DNA of 64,000 nucleotides from Nannocystis bainbridge (GCF_028368995.1 NZ_JAQNDL010000003.1:2969752-3033751); one strand, 5' to 3'; numbered from the stretch's first letter, positions 1-8,404 are shown. Numbers and translations are program-made. Notes: generated from the sequence alone by a model not told the origin.

Positions 1-1056
1 GCTGCGCGCCCACCGTGGCTGCATCTGGATGTCGTACTGCTGGGCCCAGGCCGGCTGCGGCTGAGGCATCTGCGCGCGGCGCAGGAAATCGCCGTAGGCG
101 GTGAGCATGGCCTGGTAGGTCGTGGCCTGCGCCGGATAGACCTGCCTGGCCCAGTACAGCATCTCGACGAAGGCCGACGCCAGGTTGTCGTTCAACGTCG
201 GGTCGTCCCAGTACTCGTTGCCGTAGGCGTTGGCGTAGCAGTTGGCGAGGCCGCACGCGGTCCCGATCGAGGGCGGATAGCTGGCCTGCAGCGCCGGCCG
301 GGCGGCGACGGGACCGGCGAACCCCTGCGGAAAGCCGCCGTGGGTCGGGTACTGCGAGGTCTCCACGCGCGCGCGGGCGTAGGCCGAGGAGCCGGAGAGC
401 GCCGTATCGGCGAAGCCGAACAGTTGGTCGGTGCGCATCATCGCAACCAGCGCCAGCTGGGTGACCTGGTCGTCGTAGACCGAGAACTTGCAGCCGCCGC
501 AGCTACAGCTCGCCGTGGTGTTGAGGTAGCAGGCCTTGAGCGTCGGCGTCGGCTTGAAGTCCGCGTAGAGGCGCCAGCCGCCCGATTTGACCTGCCCGTG
601 GCGCAACGCCATGGCCGCGTCCTTCGCGTAGGTCTTGAGCGCCGGCGTCGCCGGGTCGGCGAGGGCGGCCTCGACGAACGCGATCGTCACGTCCGCCGTG
701 CCGGGTGACTGGATCATGATCTGATCGTCGTCGAGCTGGATGTCGCCCCAGCGCTCGCTCAGGTTGGTGGCGTTGTGGTGCCACGCGTAGCCGCCGTGCC
801 GGGCGACGTTGTCGTGGAAGAACTTCGCCGCGTTCCGCATGCGCCCGAGCGCCTTGGCCCGCAGCGGCGTCGCGGCGGCCGGCTCCGCCTCACCGATCGC
901 CAGGTTCGGTCGTGAGCCGTCGCGCGCCGGCTCGGCGCCGGTCGAGTCGCTCTCCACTTCGGTGTCCGTCGTTTCGCTCTCCGATTCGGTGCCTGGCGCG
1001 TCGCAGGCGAACTGCGAGAGGAGCGGGAAGAGAGCGAGCGTAAGCAGTCTTTTCAT
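1..1056 (-). CDS. Secreted pectate lyase, PL10 family, 3' end missing
   Basis: 352 codons run open to the left window edge, so the C-terminus is lost. The start ATG is preceded by AGGAG about 8 bases upstream. A lipoprotein-type signal (MKRLLTLALFPLLSQFAC) leads into a Ser/Thr/Glu-rich linker (residues about 20-45). The rest resembles PL10 pectate lyases: RMRNAAKFFHDNVARHGGYA near residue 70, a GGFPQGF segment, NDNLASAFVEML, and QPAWAQQYDIQMQPRWARS at the truncated end, like the family's PAWAQQYD. The family cleaves polygalacturonate by beta-elimination with calcium; the general-base arginine would lie near or beyond the truncation. Likely outer-membrane-anchored or surface-exposed. The family call is from motif memory, not a search. 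Confidence 0.72.
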   Translation of the reverse strand, partial: MKRLLTLALFPLLSQFACDAPGTESESETTDTEVESDSTGAEPARDGSRPNLAIGEAEPAAATPLRAKALGRMRNAAKFFHDNVARHGGYAWHHNATNLSERWGDIQLDDDQIMIQSPGTADVTIAFVEAALADPATPALKTYAKDAAMALRHGQVKSGGWRLYADFKPTPTLKACYLNTTASCSCGGCKFSVYDDQVTQLALVAMMRTDQLFGFADTALSGSSAYARARVETSQYPTHGGFPQGFAGPVAARPALQASYPPSIGTACGLANCYANAYGNEYWDDPTLNDNLASAFVEMLYWARQVYPAQATTYQAMLTAYGDFLRRAQMPQPQPAWAQQYDIQMQPRWARS

Positions 1057-1399
1057 GAACGAGATTCTCCTGTTTCAGCGGTCGTGATCGATGGTCCACG
1101 CGTGCGGCCTCGCCGAGAACGTCCTGCCGCGCGCGGCCCGGCCCGCCCATCGGAGCGCGCCGGAGCGCGCCGGAGTCGTAACGAAAGACCCACGCCGGGC
1201 ACGGTCCCCGATCGGCCGGCAACGTTACAAACCACGGCACCGAAGTCGCGACCTCGGTCGACGACGAGCGCGAGCGCGCTCGAGTCCGTCTCTGCATGAG
1301 GACGACTCGAGGCTCGCGTCACCGGCTCATGTCACCCGCTTCGCGCGTCGCCGCTCCCTTGCGCGACGCGAATCATTGCTGTCCCTTGGGACATGACCT
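1057..1399. other. Intergenic, no convincing gene
   Basis: The stretch holds only low-complexity arginine/alanine-rich open frames on both strands, without a ribosome-binding site or family signature. A short direct repeat (gcgccggagcgcgccgga) lies near 1159-1176. It presumably carries the promoter of the leftward pectate lyase gene; no clear -10/-35 pair was identified. Confidence 0.5.
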
Positions 1400-1657
1400 T
1401 CAGACCAGCCGCGGCATCCGCTCCAGCGCCGCCTGGCGCTCGAGCAGCACCGCCGTCAGCACCGCCCGCACCGCCGGCGCGTCGAGCCCGCGCAGGTGGC
1501 CGAGCAGGTGGTCCATGTGGATCTGGAACCCGCAGCGCGTCACCTCGACCGGCGTCAGCGGGCACTGCATCTCGCCGCGGTGGAGCAGCGCCAAAAACCG
1601 CTTGAGGTCCTCGGTGGGCACACGGACGAGCGCGTTCTGCAGCATCGCCGGGGGCAT
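1400..1657 (-). CDS. Small uncharacterised protein (85 aa)
   Basis: Not recognised. The sequence from MLQNALVRVPTEDLKRFLAL onward is amphipathic and protein-like, with regular leucine spacing and a GHLRGLDAPAVRAVLTAVL segment predicted helical, probably cytoplasmic, with no signal peptide. I took the ATG at 1657 because GAGGGG lies just upstream; ATG at 1681 or 1645 is also possible. A GCCCGC/GCGGGC inverted repeat sits just before the start. It lies downstream of, and on the same strand as, the P460-like lipoprotein gene, 163 bases apart. Confidence 0.6.
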   Translation of the reverse strand: MPPAMLQNALVRVPTEDLKRFLALLHRGEMQCPLTPVEVTRCGFQIHMDHLLGHLRGLDAPAVRAVLTAVLLERQAALERMPRLV

Positions 1658-1820
1658 AGCCCCTCGCCCGCCTGCGGGCAAGCGCGGGCGCCTCGCGCGT
1701 CGCGCTCGCCCGGGCCCGCCGACGCCCTCGCGCGCCGCACGGGCCGCGCTCGCTCACGAAGCCGGCGACGTGCTCACCGGCATCCGACCTCGCCACGACG
1801 GTCCGTCGCGCCCGGCCGCC

Positions 1821-2324
1821 TCAGCCTTCCGGCGGCGGGTCCGGCAGGCGGAACGACCTTATGAAATCTTCGCCCGCGCTGTGACAGCCGACGCACACGT
1901 CGGGTCGGCCGGAGAAGCGCGGCTGGTCGCTCGAGCCGTCGTACTGCTCCCACGCCCACACGCCGGCCTGCTTCTGCATCACCGCGACCTGGACCAGCGA
2001 CCCGCCCTCGGCCGCGTCGTAGCCGGCCAGGACCACCATCGCGTCCTCGGACCAGGCCAGCAGCCCCTCGGGCAGCACCATCGCCAGGTCGGCGACCACC
2101 ACGTCGTTGATGTAGATGTCGACGAACCCGCCGTGCGGCGCGACCACCGGCTGGCGCTTCTCACGGTTCTTCGGCCGGGCCCACATCGTGTAATCGCCGG
2201 CCTCGGCCAGCAGCGTCGGCGCCTCGGACACCGGCTGCAGCGGCTCCTCGCAGCCCGCGGGCAGGGCCCCGAGGGCGACGGCGGCGATCGCGGCGCGGCG
2301 GCGCATCGACATCGTCGACACCAT
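1821..2324 (-). CDS. Lipoprotein with single CxxCH haem-type motif (cytochrome P460-like)
   Basis: 167 residues. The N-terminus MVSTMSMRRRAAIAAVALG ends in a lipobox (LPAGC), predicting an outer-membrane or periplasmic lipoprotein. Near the C-terminus CVGCHSAGEDFIRSF has the CxxCH pattern of covalent c-type haem attachment, and the preceding layout (W.. EQYDGSS..P... CVGCH) recalls cytochrome P460-like domains found in myxobacterial secreted proteins. AAAGGG lies 5 bases before the chosen ATG. The gene is divergent from rsmB with about 31 bases between starts, so the two promoters must overlap. Haem binding is inferred from the motif alone. Confidence 0.68.
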   Translation of the reverse strand: MVSTMSMRRRAAIAAVALGALPAGCEEPLQPVSEAPTLLAEAGDYTMWARPKNREKRQPVVAPHGGFVDIYINDVVVADLAMVLPEGLLAWSEDAMVVLAGYDAAEGGSLVQVAVMQKQAGVWAWEQYDGSSDQPRFSGRPDVCVGCHSAGEDFIRSFRLPDPPPEG

Positions 2325-2355
2325 AACACCCTTTGCGGCTACGATCCGCGCCCCC

Positions 2356-3684
2356 GTGCCGAGAAACCCCATCACCGCCCGCGCCCTGGCCGTTCAGACC
2401 CTCCGGCAGATCGATCAACGCCGCGGCTTCAGCAACCGGATCCTGGCCGAGCAGTTCGAGCGTCACCCGGACCTCGAGCGGCGCGAGCGCGGCCTCACCA
2501 CCAACCTCGTGTACGGCGTGCTGCGCCACCGCGGCCGCCTCGACGCGCTGATCGACGCCGTCGCCGTGCGCCCGAAGAACCTCAGCGCCCGCGCGCGAGA
2601 GATCGCCCGCGTCGCCGTGTTCGAGCTGCGCGAGCTGCAGCACCCGCCGCACGCCGCGATCTCGCAGGCCCTCGGCCTCGCCACCGCGCTCGACCCGAGC
2701 GGCGGCCTGGCCCGCCCGCTGCACGCCATCCTCTCCGCCATCGACCGCGAAGGCGCCGCCGCCGACGCCCGCCTCGCCGCCGGCAAGCCGCTCGACGTGC
2801 TCGCCGATCGCTGGTCGATCCCCCGCTGGCTCGCGGGCCGCTGGATCGCCAACCTCGGCCCCGACCTCGCCCTCGCCCGCGCCCGCGCCCTCGCCGAGCC
2901 GCCCGCCGTCGAGCTGCGCGTCGACCTGTCCCGAACGACAGCCGACGACGTCGCCGCGGCCCTGCGCGAGGCCGAGCCGAAGGCCCTCGTCGAGCCGATC
3001 GCCGACCAGCCGCAGGCCCTGCGGGTGCGCAGCGGCGGCGAGCTGGTCCGCCACCCGCTGCACGAGCGCGGCCTGTTCTCGGTCCAGGCCCTCGGGGCGC
3101 AGCGCGCCGCCCTGACTCTTGCGCCATGTCCTGAAGAACATGTCCTGGACGCCTGCGCCGGCATGGGCACCAAGTCGCTGCAGCTGGCCGAGCTGATGGG
3201 CCGCCGCGGCCGTCTGGTCGCCGCCGACGCCAGCGAGCTCCGGCTCGGCGAGCACGCCGCCCTGCGCCGCCGCGGCGGGCTCGACGTCGAGGGCCTCGAA
3301 TTCACCTCGGTGATCGCCGACCTCGCCGCCGATGAGCCGCAGCCCGGCGTCGACGACTCGACCTACGACGCCGTCCTGCTCGACGCCCCCTGCACCGGCC
3401 TCGGCAACCTGGCCCGCCACCCCGAGCTGCGCGGCACCGTGCAGTTCGCGGACATCGCCGTCTGCGCCGCCCTCCAGCGCCGCCTGCTCGACCGCAGCCG
3501 CGCCCGCGTGCGCCCCGGCGGCCGCCTGGTCTACGCCGTCTGCAGCCTCGAGCCCGAGGAGGGCCCGCGCCTGGTCCGCGCCGCGTGCGACGCCGGCAGC
3601 TTCACGCTCGAGCACGAGGAGACCTGGACGCCCGAGGCCCACCAGACCGACGGCTTCTACCTGGCCCGCCTGCGCCCGAGCTGA
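2356..3684 (+). CDS. rsmB: 16S rRNA m5C967 methyltransferase RsmB
   Basis: 442 residues from a GTG start, the usual length of RsmB. An N-terminal NusB-like RNA-binding domain (about 1-150) is followed by a Rossmann SAM methyltransferase domain. Motif I is LDACAGMGTKS, motif IV is LLDAPCTG with the conserved catalytic-region cysteine, and motif VI is YAVCSLEPEEG carrying the second (nucleophilic) cysteine. The enzyme methylates C5 of cytosine in 16S rRNA. The codons just before motif I, encoding CPEEHVLDAC, are made of the dispersed CATGTCC hairpin sequence (3125-3145), so the element or its look-alike is read in frame here. It is not next to fmt, its common partner elsewhere. Confidence 0.93.
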   Translation: MPRNPITARALAVQTLRQIDQRRGFSNRILAEQFERHPDLERRERGLTTNLVYGVLRHRGRLDALIDAVAVRPKNLSARAREIARVAVFELRELQHPPHAAISQALGLATALDPSGGLARPLHAILSAIDREGAAADARLAAGKPLDVLADRWSIPRWLAGRWIANLGPDLALARARALAEPPAVELRVDLSRTTADDVAAALREAEPKALVEPIADQPQALRVRSGGELVRHPLHERGLFSVQALGAQRAALTLAPCPEEHVLDACAGMGTKSLQLAELMGRRGRLVAADASELRLGEHAALRRRGGLDVEGLEFTSVIADLAADEPQPGVDDSTYDAVLLDAPCTGLGNLARHPELRGTVQFADIAVCAALQRRLLDRSRARVRPGGRLVYAVCSLEPEEGPRLVRAACDAGSFTLEHEETWTPEAHQTDGFYLARLRPS

Positions 3685-3691
3685 GCCTTAT

Positions 3692-3724
3692 CCTCAGGAC
3701 ATGTTCTAAAAGGCATGTCCTGAA
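3692..3724. repeat. Dispersed GGACATG/CATGTCC hairpin element after rsmB
   Basis: Eight bases after the rsmB stop, caggacatgttct and aggcatgtcctg form an imperfect inverted repeat around taaaa. It is placed as a terminator would be. It belongs to the window-wide CATGTCC hairpin family. Confidence 0.7.
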
Positions 3725-3759
3725 GGTCAGACGGCGCGTACCCTCACGCCTCCAGCAGT

Positions 3760-3958
3760 GCATCGATCGGCGCCGCGGCTCGGAGGGCAACTCCGGGCCT
3801 CGCAGCCGTTGGAGCGCATCGATCTTTGCCGGGCTCCTGGAGGGCAACTCCGGGCCCCGCAGCCGTTCAGTGTATCGATTGGCGCCGCGCTCCTGGAGGC
3901 CCACTCCAGGCCCCGCAGCCGTTCCGTGCATCCATCTGTGCCGCGCGACTCCGGGCCG
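3760..3958. repeat. 56-bp tandem repeat, about 3.6 copies
   Basis: Units begin with gcatcgat or a variant at 3760, 3816, 3872 and 3928, an exact 56-base period. Each unit contains ggagggcaactccgggcc or a variant (itself an inverted repeat, gga..ctcc) followed by gcagccgtt. Copies differ by several substitutions and the last is truncated. No open frame through it looks like protein. Confidence 0.85.
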
Positions 3959-4008
3959 GTGCGCCGGGGCCCGCTCGCACGTTCGCGCCAGTGGCGCGCT
4001 TCTGTGCC

Positions 4009-4070
4009 GGACATGGCCCCGAGAGCATGCCCTTCGAGACATGCCCTTCGGAACATGTTCGAACGAACAC
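4009..4070. repeat. Dispersed CATGTCC-family hairpin cluster
   Basis: Successive ggacatggccc, gagcatgccct, gagacatgccct and ggaacatgttc units alternate around ttcg loops. The cluster lies about 100 bases beyond the stop of the leftward TPR lipoprotein gene, in the gap between convergent genes. Confidence 0.7.
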
Positions 4071-4173
4071 TCAAGTTTCGCTCACGGCTGCGCTCCGGCT
4101 CGCTCCGCCGCGCCTGCGTCGAGGTCATCCTTCGCCTCGACGCGCATCGAGTTTTTTCAAGAGCGGCTCGCTG

Positions 4174-4779
4174 TCAGGGCTGCGCCCCGGGCGACGCCGG
4201 GGCGGGTGGGACCCCGCCCATCAGCTGCTGCAGCTTGGCCGCGTTCGGGTCGTCCGCGGGCACCGCGTCGATGAACTTGCGGGCGTGGTGCTGGGCCTCG
4301 TCCTTCACCCCCGCTTCCCACGTCAGCACCGCCAGGTTGAAGCGGGCCGGGTTGTAGCTCGGATCGGCCTTGAGCGCCGCCAGGTAGCGGCTGCGGGCGT
4401 CGTTGTACTTGCCGCGCTTTTGGGCCACGAGGCCCAGGTTGTAAAGCACCAGCGCATCGCCGGCGTCGCTGGCGAGCGGCTCCAGCAGGCGGGTCGCCTC
4501 GTCGAGATCGTCGCGGAGGATCGCCAGCTTGGCCGCGAGCAGCTTGGCGTCGCGGCCGGCACCGGCGGCGATCGCCTGCTCGGCGGCGAGCCGCGCCTCC
4601 TCGTGGCGCCCGGCGGCCTCGAGCTCGAGCGCCTCGAGGTACTTCTTCTCGGCCTCCGGCGACGCGGCCGGGGCCTCGGCGCTCGGGCGGTCAGGCGGGG
4701 CAGCCGGCGAAGAGCCGTCGCAGGCCACGGGTAGCGCGAGCAGGAGCGGGAGCAAGGCACGGCGCAGGCACGAAATCAT
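4174..4779 (-). CDS. TPR-repeat lipoprotein
   Basis: 201 residues. MISCLRRALLPLLLALPVAC is a lipoprotein signal with a lipobox cysteine near residue 20. A Pro/Ala/Ser linker follows, then about three to four tetratricopeptide-type helical pairs (for example DALVLYNLGLVAQKRGKYND and DPSYNPARFNLAVLTWEAG) and a short proline-rich tail. Such proteins act as scaffolds in the periplasm or at the outer membrane. GAGG lies 6 bases before the chosen ATG; a longer form from about 4815 is less likely. A TATGCT hexamer lies about 30 bases upstream. The partner is not indicated by neighbours. Confidence 0.8.
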   Translation of the reverse strand: MISCLRRALLPLLLALPVACDGSSPAAPPDRPSAEAPAASPEAEKKYLEALELEAAGRHEEARLAAEQAIAAGAGRDAKLLAAKLAILRDDLDEATRLLEPLASDAGDALVLYNLGLVAQKRGKYNDARSRYLAALKADPSYNPARFNLAVLTWEAGVKDEAQHHARKFIDAVPADDPNAAKLQQLMGGVPPAPASPGAQP

Positions 4780-4900
4780 CAAGGACCTCGGTCGACCTCG
4801 CAGTCGTAGCATAGTTCCGCCGCCGACGTCCTCTGCGCGTCGCGGCGCCCCCTCCGCCGCGCCACCGTATCCCGCCGGTCCGCCGCGCGCCGCCGCTCTC

Positions 4901-4950
4901 ACATGTCCCGAAGGACATACGCCTGCACGCGCGCATGTCTCTCGGGACAT
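4901..4950. repeat. Two dispersed hairpins of the CATGTCC family
   Basis: acatgtcccgaaggacat (4901-4918) and catgtctctcgggacat (4934-4950) are each inverted repeats. They sit between the divergent TPR lipoprotein and Thr-rich lipoprotein genes, one of the few family sites not at a gene 3' end. Confidence 0.65.
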
Positions 4951-5004
4951 CCGCGCCGCAGGCCCGTGCAGCGGCCGACGCACCCGCCTCGCGCGAACCT
5001 GGCG

Positions 5005-5033
5005 CTTGTGGTCTCGCTGCCAATCGTGATAGC
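5005..5033 (+). promoter_or_regulatory. Candidate promoter of the first lipoprotein/collagen-like pair
   Basis: CTTGTG, 17 bases, GATAGC. The same CTTGTK-N17-GATAGC arrangement recurs at 8339-8367 before the second copy, while the 17-base spacer has diverged. Conservation of the two hexamers and their spacing across the duplication supports function. Confidence 0.5.
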
Positions 5034-5107
5034 TTGGGCTCCGATCGACGTGGGTCGATCACCGCGTCCCTCGCTGTGGACGTCGCTCTTCGGAACTGGG
5101 GGTGATC

Positions 5108-5647
5108 ATGCGCCGAACCGCGCCTATGCGCCGGTATGGGGCTGTCTTGGGGCTATTGTCGATCGTTGGATTCGCGGGCGGGTGTGCCGACGACACCACC
5201 GCCGGCACCCTCTCCATTAGTGGTACCGACGGCACCGCCACGACTGGCGACCCGCCGACGTCCACCGATTCGCCGACGTCTCCGGCCACCACCGACACCC
5301 CCACGACCACCGTTTCGACGACCACCACCGATTCGACGACCACCGAAGGCCCCACCACCACCGAGGGGCCCACGACCACCGATTCGGCGACCACGACCAC
5401 CACCGACACGACGACGAGCACGACGACCACGACGACCACGACGACCACCGATACCGACACGACCACAGGCGATCCCGTCGTCGGCCGCTCCATCACCCAG
5501 ACCGTCAACAGCGGCACCGTCGCCTCCAGCCCCAACTTCCGCATGGTCTTCACGCTGGGTCAGCCGACCCAGAACCAGGGCATCTACTCTTCCGCCAACT
5601 TTCGCCTCCAGGGCGGCCTCATCGGCGCCAACGGGAACCCGCCATGA
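5108..5647 (+). CDS. Thr-rich stalk lipoprotein, copy 1
   Basis: 179 residues. The signal ends in a lipobox (VGFAGGC). Residues about 30-125 are almost wholly Thr/Ser/Asp/Pro in TTT, TTD and TEGPTTT repeats, probably an extended surface stalk. The last 50 residues form a conserved non-repetitive tail (VGRSITQTVNSGTVASSPNF, then FTLGQPTQNQGIYSSANF). I chose ATG 5108 because GGGGG ends 5 bases upstream; an in-frame GTG at 5102 is possible. The stop overlaps the collagen-like gene start (ATGA), implying coupled translation and a joint surface role. The function is unknown. Confidence 0.85.
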   Translation: MRRTAPMRRYGAVLGLLSIVGFAGGCADDTTAGTLSISGTDGTATTGDPPTSTDSPTSPATTDTPTTTVSTTTTDSTTTEGPTTTEGPTTTDSATTTTTDTTTSTTTTTTTTTTDTDTTTGDPVVGRSITQTVNSGTVASSPNFRMVFTLGQPTQNQGIYSSANFRLQGGLIGANGNPP

Positions 5648-7497
5648 TCTCGACACGACGCAACCGGAAGAAGCAGTGGTGGCTCGGCGCGGCGCTCGCC
5701 TCCGCGTGGCTGCTCCCCCTCGACGCCAGCGCCCTCGCCGTCCCCGCCCTCGTCACTCACCAGGGTCGCCTCTTCGACGCCAATGGTGGCCCCGTCGACG
5801 GCACCCAGGACATCACCTTCGCCATCTACGACGCCGAGCTCGCCGGCAACGAGATCTGGGCCGAGACCATCAGCGTCACCTTCGAAGAGGGCTTCTTCTC
5901 CGTCCGCCTCGGCGAGCAGCTCGTACTCGACGAGCTCGTCTTCGACGGCAGCACTCGCTGGCTCGGCATCACCGTCGGCGCCGACCCGGAGATGACCCCT
6001 CGCGCCGCCGTCGTCAGCGTCCCCTATGCCATGTTCGCCGGGGACGTCCGCGGCGAGATCAACCCCCTCAGTGTCAACATTCAGGGCTTCGGTCAGGTCA
6101 TCAACGAGAACGGCCAATGGGTCGGCGATCCTTCAGGATTGATCGGTCCCGCCGGCCCGCCCGGACCTGCCGGTCCCGCTGGCGCCGAGGGTCCCGCCGG
6201 ACCTGCGGGCGCTGAAGGCCCTGCCGGCCCCGCCGGTGCGGCCGGTCCTGCCGGCGCCGAGGGCCCTGCCGGTCCTGCTGGCGCCGAAGGCCCTGCCGGT
6301 CCCGCCGGTCCTGCGGGCCCTGCCGGCCCCGAAGGCCCCGCCGGCCCCGCTGGCGGCGACGGTCAGGTCGGCCCTGCCGGCCCCGCCGGTCCGGCAGGTC
6401 CTGCTGGCGCCGAGGGTCCGCAGGGTGCCCAGGGTGCCCAAGGCCCGCAAGGCGACATCGGCCCGGTCGGTCCCCAGGGCCCGCAGGGCGACCTCGGTCC
6501 CGTCGGTCCCGCCGGTCCGCAAGGTGACATCGGCCCTGCAGGCCCCGCTGGCCCCGCCGGTCCGCAGGGCGACCTCGGCCCCGCCGGCCCCGCCGGTCCG
6601 CAGGGCGACCTCGGCCCGGCCGGCCCCGCCGGTCCCCAGGGCGACCTCGGCCCCGCCGGCCCCGCCGGTCCGCAAGGCGACCTCGGTCCCGCTGGCCCCG
6701 CCGGCCCCGCCGGTCCCGCCGGTCCCGCGGGCCCGTCGGGTTCGCCGGGCGAGCCGGGTCCTGCGGGTCCCGCCGGCCCCGCTGGTCCCGCCGGTCCCGC
6801 TGGCCAGCAGGGCACCCAGGGCGATCCAGGCCCGGCTGGCCCCGCCGGTCAGGTCGGTCCCGCCGGCCCCGCCGGCCCCGCTGGCCCCGCCGGTCAGGTC
6901 GGCCCCGCCGGCCCCGCTGGCCCCGCCGGTCAGGTCGGCCCGATCGGCCCCGCCGGCCCCGCCGGCCCCTCCGGCCCGCAAGGCGGCGTCGGTCCGATGG
7001 GCCCCGCCGGTCCTGCCGGCGCGATCGGACCCCAGGGCCCCGCGGGTCCTGCCGGCGCTGCCGGTCCCGCTGGCCCCGCCGGCGCGGTCGGTCCCCAGGG
7101 CCCGCAAGGTCCGCAGGGTCCGCAGGGCGTGCCCGGTCCGACCAGCGTGCCCGCGTGCCCCGGGAGCCCCTACGCCGATCAGATCACCTCGGTGAACACG
7201 GTCCGCTCGCTGCTCTGCGTGTACCACGAGAACTTCGGCAAGAACTGGAACGGCTCGGCGAGCGATTGTTACACCTTCTATGATGGGGCGCATCTGTGCC
7301 GCCACGAGGAGATCCGCCGCGCCTGCATCGCCGGCAACGGGTTCGCGCCGATCAACAATTCGTGGCTGGCCGACCGGATCGACGACGACGACGCGCTGCA
7401 CACCAACAGCACCGACTGCAACAACTTCGACGGCCAGGACGGTTACAACGCCGGCAAGACCGGCAAGTACTGCTGCTCCGAATGGCCCAAGTACTGA
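5644..7497 (+). CDS. Secreted collagen-like Gly-X-Y protein, copy 1
   Basis: 617 residues. A signal peptide ends near LPLDASALA (about residue 30). An N-terminal globular domain (about 31-167; VTHQGRLFDANG, ITFAIYDAE, STRWLGITVGADPE) resembles the leader domain of bacterial proteins that precede collagen-like tracts. Residues 168-500 are 111 uninterrupted Gly-X-Y triplets rich in GPAGPAG, with GDxGP and GPQG blocks, able to form a triple helix. The C-terminal domain (501-617) has eight cysteines, ending in YCCSEWPKY, and may act as trimerisation or binding head. It is probably displayed at the surface as a fibre. It is translationally coupled to the upstream lipoprotein gene. Confidence 0.9.
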   Translation: MISTRRNRKKQWWLGAALASAWLLPLDASALAVPALVTHQGRLFDANGGPVDGTQDITFAIYDAELAGNEIWAETISVTFEEGFFSVRLGEQLVLDELVFDGSTRWLGITVGADPEMTPRAAVVSVPYAMFAGDVRGEINPLSVNIQGFGQVINENGQWVGDPSGLIGPAGPPGPAGPAGAEGPAGPAGAEGPAGPAGAAGPAGAEGPAGPAGAEGPAGPAGPAGPAGPEGPAGPAGGDGQVGPAGPAGPAGPAGAEGPQGAQGAQGPQGDIGPVGPQGPQGDLGPVGPAGPQGDIGPAGPAGPAGPQGDLGPAGPAGPQGDLGPAGPAGPQGDLGPAGPAGPQGDLGPAGPAGPAGPAGPAGPSGSPGEPGPAGPAGPAGPAGPAGQQGTQGDPGPAGPAGQVGPAGPAGPAGPAGQVGPAGPAGPAGQVGPIGPAGPAGPSGPQGGVGPMGPAGPAGAIGPQGPAGPAGAAGPAGPAGAVGPQGPQGPQGPQGVPGPTSVPACPGSPYADQITSVNTVRSLLCVYHENFGKNWNGSASDCYTFYDGAHLCRHEEIRRACIAGNGFAPINNSWLADRIDDDDALHTNSTDCNNFDGQDGYNAGKTGKYCCSEWPKY

Positions 7498-7528
7498 GCC
7501 TCGCGCTGCTCCGGCCGATGGATCGACC

Positions 7529-8152
7529 ATGACCTCGAGAGCAGACATCGTCGCCCGCAGCGGTCGCAAGATCGCCGCCGCCCTGGCCGGCAGCCTCGTC
7601 CTCCTGCTCGGCAGCGGGTATCTGCTGTCCCGCGGTGAACCACCGCCGCAGCAGCTCCCCGCCGCCGGACCCGAGCTCGCGGTCGCGCTCGGCGTGCCGG
7701 CGGCCGACGCCGATTCGGCGCGCCGGCATTTCGACGATTTCGACCCGCGCCCCGACCACGTCGCCCTCGCGCCGCCGCCGATCGAACCTGTCCCCCGGGA
7801 CAGTTTGACTGAGGACCGTCAGGCCTGGCTCGCCAACCCGGGCCCGCAGGTCGTGATCGACGGCAGCGGGCAAGCCAAGCTCGAGGCCGCCCGTGCGGCC
7901 GCGACCGCCGAGCTGCAAAAAGCCCTCGACGGGCGGGCGCGGGGCCTCCTGCGCGCCTGTGGCGGCAAGAACCCCAATAACTTGTTCGTCCAGGCCACCT
8001 TCGGCGCCGACGGCAAGCTGCTCTCGCACGAGTTCGCCGGCCACGGCGACGACGCTGCCGTCCGCGATTGCCTCGCCGCCCAGCCGTTCGCCATGACGAT
8101 CGCGCCCCCCGGCGCCGAGATGCAGCTCCGCGGCGTGCTCGCCCCGCCCTGA
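7529..8152 (+). CDS. Membrane-anchored protein with AgmX/TonB-C-like C-terminus
   Basis: 207 residues. One membrane segment lies at about 15-33 (IAAALAGSLVLLLGSGYLL), followed by a Pro/Ala-rich periplasmic linker and a C-terminal module (about 135-207: LLRACGGKNPNN, FVQATFGADGKLLSHEFAG, VRDCLAAQPFAM). This order, with two cysteines and an 'F..DGK' beta strand, resembles the C-terminal domain of AgmX/PglI gliding-related proteins and TonB-type linkers. It starts 31 bases after the collagen-like gene and may be co-transcribed. An in-frame cctgtcccccgggacag hairpin (7787-7803) encodes VPRDS. The family assignment is tentative. Confidence 0.72.
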   Translation: MTSRADIVARSGRKIAAALAGSLVLLLGSGYLLSRGEPPPQQLPAAGPELAVALGVPAADADSARRHFDDFDPRPDHVALAPPPIEPVPRDSLTEDRQAWLANPGPQVVIDGSGQAKLEAARAAATAELQKALDGRARGLLRACGGKNPNNLFVQATFGADGKLLSHEFAGHGDDAAVRDCLAAQPFAMTIAPPGAEMQLRGVLAPP

Positions 8153-8338
8153 CGCCGCGAGCTCGAGTTCAGCGGCTGACCGCTCGCAGCGAGATCGTCA
8201 ACATGTCCCAAAAGCCAGACCATGCATCCGGCTCGCCGCCGGGGCGGCCGAATGCGCGCTGACCTGCGGGCCCCGACTCTGCACATCGCACCCGCGCGCC
8301 TGTGAAGCCGGCGACGCACCTCTGGCGCGAATCTGCGT

Positions 8339-8367
8339 CTTGTTGGCCTGCGTTCATTCATGATAGC
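8339..8367 (+). promoter_or_regulatory. Candidate promoter of the second lipoprotein/collagen-like pair
   Basis: CTTGTT, 17 bases, GATAGC. This is the counterpart of 5005-5033; the distance to the start codon is about 20 bases shorter here. Confidence 0.5.
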
Positions 8368-8404
8368 GTCGGTCCGAATCGCCGCGTCGCCCGATGCGGC
8401 GTCT

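Noticed and set aside
2161..3642. About 490-codon antisense frame across rsmB
   Set aside because: It has no domain pattern and lies opposite a strongly conserved gene; GC-rich antisense frames are open by codon bias.
5250..5470. ACC/ACG-rich tract as a microsatellite or non-coding repeat
   Set aside because: It stays in frame and encodes a Thr stalk between a lipobox and a conserved tail in three separate genes.
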